Assembly (NCBI GenBank): GCA_900547025.1
Contig: UREZ01000009.1
Coordinates: 1 to 34,240 of the forward strand
DNA from: an uncultured Collinsella sp.
Lineage (GTDB): Bacteria; Actinomycetota; Coriobacteriia; Coriobacteriales; Coriobacteriaceae
Length of the DNA: 34,240 nucleotides
Direction: 5' to 3'
In this document: piece after piece, positions 31,542 to 34,240 of the stretch
Position numbering within the stretch: position 1 is the first letter of the stretch
Layout: the number at the start of each line of letters is the position of its first letter
Translations under genes and position numbers: made by a program
Notes under the pieces: generated by a model
Told to the model about the DNA's origin: nothing
The model's input: only the letters and a program-made list of their open reading frames with translations
Database searches by the model: none

Positions 31542-32399
31542 ATGATCAAGATGTTTGCGAGTGACTTAGACGGAACGCTGCTGAACGCCCTGCACGAGGC
31601 AGACGGGACCATCCGCCGTGCCATTCGCGAGCTGACCGAGGCTGGTCTGCATGTGGTCCCCGCGACCGGACGCTCAACGCTGCCGATCGGCGAGCATGGC
31701 TTTACGGGCCTGGCGCTTGACGCCTGCTGCTCCAATGGGTCCATCGTGCGCGACAGCCATGGCGATGTGCTCAAGACCTGGACCATCGACCCGCAGGTCA
31801 CCGAGGAGCTGCTCAAGGAGTTCCCGGATATCTGTTTTGACTGCTCCACGCCCGATGGCATGTTTTCGAGCGGATCGTTCGAGATGCACCAGGCGGGCTT
31901 TAAAAAGGACAGTCCTATCAAACGTATCGTGATGCGCGGCATGCGTGCACGTGGCGGGTATCACGAGGAACAGTATTTCGACCAGTCGATCAGTGACATC
32001 CTGCGCCACGATGTGTGCAAGATCAACTGTCGCGTGACCTCGCCCGAGCTGGAGCGTGACCTTAAAGCATATTTGGCCGAGCGCTCGGACCGTGTGGTCA
32101 ACGCGCCATTCGACCCGGTGATGTTCGAGATCACGGACGTGGCATGTAACAAGGGCGAGAGCGTGGCCTGGCTGGCTGGCTACTACGGCATTGCCGAGGA
32201 CGAGGTCGCGGTTTACGGCGACGGCGGCAACGATATCGCCATGCTCAAGCGTTTCCGCCACAGCTACGCGACCAAAAACGGTAGTGATGCCGCTAAGGCT
32301 GCCGCGAGCGCGACTATCGGCAGCTGCATGGTCCACGCTGTCCCCAAACACATGCTCGCCACCATGCGCAAGCAAAACTCCCGCACCGTCATCGAATAA
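31542..32399 (+). CDS. Cof-type HAD hydrolase
   Basis: The 285-residue cytoplasmic phosphatase has the HAD motif DLDGTLLN near its start (nucleophile Asp8), PATGR, and YGDGGNDIAML, with a C2-type cap between. Members dephosphorylate sugar phosphates, FMN or pyridoxal phosphate. The substrate here is unknown. The ATG at 31542 begins the domain; a longer in-frame start runs through the palindrome. Confidence 0.92.
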   Translation: MIKMFASDLDGTLLNALHEADGTIRRAIRELTEAGLHVVPATGRSTLPIGEHGFTGLALDACCSNGSIVRDSHGDVLKTWTIDPQVTEELLKEFPDICFDCSTPDGMFSSGSFEMHQAGFKKDSPIKRIVMRGMRARGGYHEEQYFDQSISDILRHDVCKINCRVTSPELERDLKAYLAERSDRVVNAPFDPVMFEITDVACNKGESVAWLAGYYGIAEDEVAVYGDGGNDIAMLKRFRHSYATKNGSDAAKAAASATIGSCMVHAVPKHMLATMRKQNSRTVIE

Positions 32400-32400
32400 C

Positions 32401-32425
32401 GTGACAAAGAGGCAGTCCCTGTCAC
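32401..32425. repeat. Short inverted repeat after the HAD gene
   Basis: GTGACA and TGTCAC bracket a GGCAGTCCC core directly after the stop codon. It may be a weak terminator or a short dispersed element; GGGAC(A/T)G-like motifs also appear at 6903 and 23403. Confidence 0.35.
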
Positions 32426-32452
32426 ATCTAAAATATCGCCTTTACGTGTTGA

Positions 32453-32497
32453 TGCACACGGTGTGCAATAATACTCGCACTGTGCAATAGCGCACAG
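32453..32497. promoter_or_regulatory. Operator cluster upstream of the second tetR gene
   Basis: The perfect dyad TGCACAC-G-GTGTGCA (32453-32467) is followed by CTGTGC-AATAGC-GCACAG (32480-32497). TGTGCAATA occurs in both, at 32462 and 32481, 19 bp apart. This suggests autoregulation by the TetR protein that starts at 32519. Confidence 0.6.
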
Positions 32498-32518
32498 GTT
32501 GAGTAACAAGGAGGACGC

Positions 32519-33229
32519 TTGTCCCAGCTCGAGAAATGCGATCGCCGGTCCCTTCGCTCGCAGCGTGCCCTTCGCCAGGCACTTGCCAGCGAGCTTGCCG
32601 AAAGCGGCGACCTTTCGCGCATTAATGTCGCGTCGCTCACCGAGCGTGCTGGCCTTACGCGCCGCACGTTCTATTCGCATTACCGCGATATCCCCGACTT
32701 TATCAATCAAATCGAGGATGGCTTATTGGTTGAGATCCGTGAGCGCATTGAGCTCATCACTGCAGCTCAACTGCCTGATCTCTATCACAACATCGATGAG
32801 CTCGAGCCGGCGCCCGGTTCGGTTGAGCTGCTGCGCTACCTTGCGGCCAACCGCGATTTGATCGGATCGCTGCTGGGCCCGGGCGGCGACCAGGCTTTCA
32901 TTAAAAAGATTATCGACACCGCGCGTGAGGCCGTGGTGCCTCGTGCGCAGACGGGCATTTTGGGCCTGGCGCTGGGTACATTCTTTGACTACTACGTTAC
33001 CTACGTCGTGAGTGCCGAGGTCGGCCTGATTCAGCGCTGGTTTGAGCGTGGGCTCACTGAATCGCCCGAAGCCATGGCGCGCATTATGACGGTTATCGCC
33101 TTTGTGCGTCCCGGCGACCTATATGGCCAACCCATCGATATCAACGTGCCGGAATACGGCATGAAGCTATTGAACTTGCAGCTCGAGGACGCGGTCGACA
33201 CCGCCGCAACCATCGAGTCCAACAACTAA
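32519..33229 (+). CDS. TetR-family regulator
   Basis: The 236-residue protein has an N-terminal helix-turn-helix with SRINVASLTERAGLTRRTFYSHYRD (about 33-58). It starts at TTG, supported by AAGGAGG 5 nt upstream, with no ATG at a fitting position. The gene precedes the acyl-CoA dehydratase activase gene by 12 nt, so both likely share a transcript and control. Paired palindromes lie upstream. The ligand is unknown; a fatty-acyl or acyl-CoA ligand would fit the neighbour. Confidence 0.86.
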   Translation: MSQLEKCDRRSLRSQRALRQALASELAESGDLSRINVASLTERAGLTRRTFYSHYRDIPDFINQIEDGLLVEIRERIELITAAQLPDLYHNIDELEPAPGSVELLRYLAANRDLIGSLLGPGGDQAFIKKIIDTAREAVVPRAQTGILGLALGTFFDYYVTYVVSAEVGLIQRWFERGLTESPEAMARIMTVIAFVRPGDLYGQPIDINVPEYGMKLLNLQLEDAVDTAATIESNN

Positions 33230-33241
33230 GAGGAGAGACAG

Positions 33242-34240
33242 ATGAGCAAACTCGTCGAGGGCATTAAGGACCGTATGGTCGCTGCCGCGCGTGAGGCTGC
33301 GCCCGCCGTGGTGGATGCCGCGCAGAAGGCCGCGACCGCAGCTGCCGAGAAAGTTGCTGGGGCAGTCGCCGAGGCAAAGAACGCAGCAGGGGAGACGTCC
33401 GTCGCTAGCGAGCCCGCCACCGCCGCTGAGCCCCTAGCCGCCACCGCCGCCCAGGCCCCCGAAGGCGCGATCTTCAACCCCGAGAACGCCCGCGGCAACC
33501 TGCACCTGGGCATCGACGTGGGCTCCACCACCGTTAAGCTCGCTGTGCTCAACGACGACAACCAGATCGTCTACGCCAAGTACCAGCGCCACCACACCGA
33601 TGTCCGCGCTTGCGCCCGCGACCTGTTCGAGGGCGCCGCGACTGTGCTGCCGACGGCCCAGATGACCTGCGCCATCACCGGCTCGGGCGGTCTGCTGCTG
33701 TCCCAATGGCTCGACCTGGAGTTTGTCCAGGAGGTCATCGCCAGCAAACGCGCCGTCGAGACCCTCATCCCGGCCACCGATGTCGCCATCGAGCTGGGCG
33801 GCGAGGACGCCAAGATCATCTACTTCGACAACGGCATCGAGCAGCGCATGAACGGTACCTGCGCCGGCGGTACGGGCGCGTTCATCGATCAGATGGCAAC
33901 CCTGCTGCACACCGACGCCAGCGGCCTTAACGAACTCGCGGCCAACGCCACCACCATCTATCCCATCGCCAGCCGCTGCGGCGTTTTTGCCAAGACCGAC
34001 GTCCAGCCGCTGCTCAACGAGGGCGCTCGCCCCGAGGACGTGGCGGCCTCCATCTTCCAAGCCGTCGTGACCCAGACCATCTCGGGCCTGGCGTGCGGCC
34101 GTCCCATTCGCGGCAACGTCGCCTTCCTGGGCGGCCCGCTGCAGTATCTCTCTGAGCTGCGCCACCGCTTCTACCTCACGCTCAACCTGGACGAAGAGCA
34201 CCGCATTGTGCCCCAAAACGCTCACCTGTTTGTGGCGAGC
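33242..34240 (+). CDS. Acyl-CoA dehydratase activase (BadF/BcrA family), 5' part
   Basis: The reading frame opens at ATG 33242 (GAGGAGA just upstream) and runs to the window end without a stop, giving 333 residues. An Ala-rich amphipathic stretch (about 12-75) precedes the ASKHA ATPase domain: GIDVGSTTVKLAV (phosphate loop), GSGGLL, ELGGEDAKII, and the 4Fe-4S related CAGGTGAFIDQM and SRCGVFAKTDVQ. Such proteins drive electron transfer into 2-hydroxyacyl-CoA dehydratases. In Coriobacteria this type is usually a very large protein with further DUF2229-type domains, which would lie beyond the window. The upstream TetR is probably co-transcribed. Confidence 0.9.
   Translation, partial: MSKLVEGIKDRMVAAAREAAPAVVDAAQKAATAAAEKVAGAVAEAKNAAGETSVASEPATAAEPLAATAAQAPEGAIFNPENARGNLHLGIDVGSTTVKLAVLNDDNQIVYAKYQRHHTDVRACARDLFEGAATVLPTAQMTCAITGSGGLLLSQWLDLEFVQEVIASKRAVETLIPATDVAIELGGEDAKIIYFDNGIEQRMNGTCAGGTGAFIDQMATLLHTDASGLNELAANATTIYPIASRCGVFAKTDVQPLLNEGARPEDVAASIFQAVVTQTISGLACGRPIRGNVAFLGGPLQYLSELRHRFYLTLNLDEEHRIVPQNAHLFVAS

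Overview
The window reads as chromosomal DNA of a Collinsella-like coriobacterium (Actinomycetota, gut anaerobe). This is inferred from high-GC housekeeping genes, gene families common in that group (SEC-C methionine aminopeptidase, M18 aminopeptidase, CmpB-type membrane protein, the 5' part of a large acyl-CoA dehydratase activase) and a general protein resemblance. No rRNA, tRNA, IS element, prophage or CRISPR-cas locus was seen. The species assignment is inference.

Layout. 1-8822, mostly minus strand: a membrane-anchored XRE regulator, a phosphofructokinase, a membrane-anchored Ntn-type amide hydrolase, then (plus) an M18 aminopeptidase and a 60-aa protein, then (minus) a D-2-hydroxyacid dehydrogenase, methionine aminopeptidase and a COG0731-type radical SAM protein. 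8998-12267, plus: an alpha/beta hydrolase, a GGDEF-REC-HD-GYP protein, and an Hpt-like protein whose phospho-accepting His is Tyr. 12498-18851, plus: a DUF2975 membrane protein with its XRE partner, then a compact, more AT-rich operon (ABC ATPase, two membrane subunits, radical SAM/SPASM maturase, ABC exporter). The operon looks like a peptide-modification and export system, but no precursor gene is visible. 18954-23275, minus: a complete glutamate/glutamine-type ABC importer with a class-I amidotransferase of the gamma-Glu-GABA hydrolase type. 23733-25514, minus: a divergent DXS-like transketolase. 25743-34240, plus: an HD protein and CmpB-like membrane protein, amt-glnK, a TetR/MFS pair with two near-identical operators, a Cof-type HAD phosphatase, and a second TetR followed by the truncated activase.

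The least explained feature is a set of inverted repeats in intergenic, mostly 3'-flanking DNA. They have arms of about 10-31 nt around loops usually of 25-33 nt. One family occurs twice with near-identical arms and unrelated loops (188-254, 7937-8004). The most striking is at 23460-23675: six copies of a 15-nt unit in alternating orientation at 40-41 bp pitch, separated by five unrelated 25-nt spacers. Two other palindromes (at pfk and amt) include the gene's stop codon in one arm.

Regulatory logic that can be read: two similar 21-bp dyads flank a terminator between tetR and its MFS gene; half-sites (TTCGATAA/TTATCGAA and AACGATA) are shared by the DUF2975/XRE promoter region and the promoter of the peptide operon; a terminator-like hairpin separates the binding-protein gene from the rest of its importer; and a 15-bp hairpin or operator overlaps the ribosome-binding site of the HAD gene.
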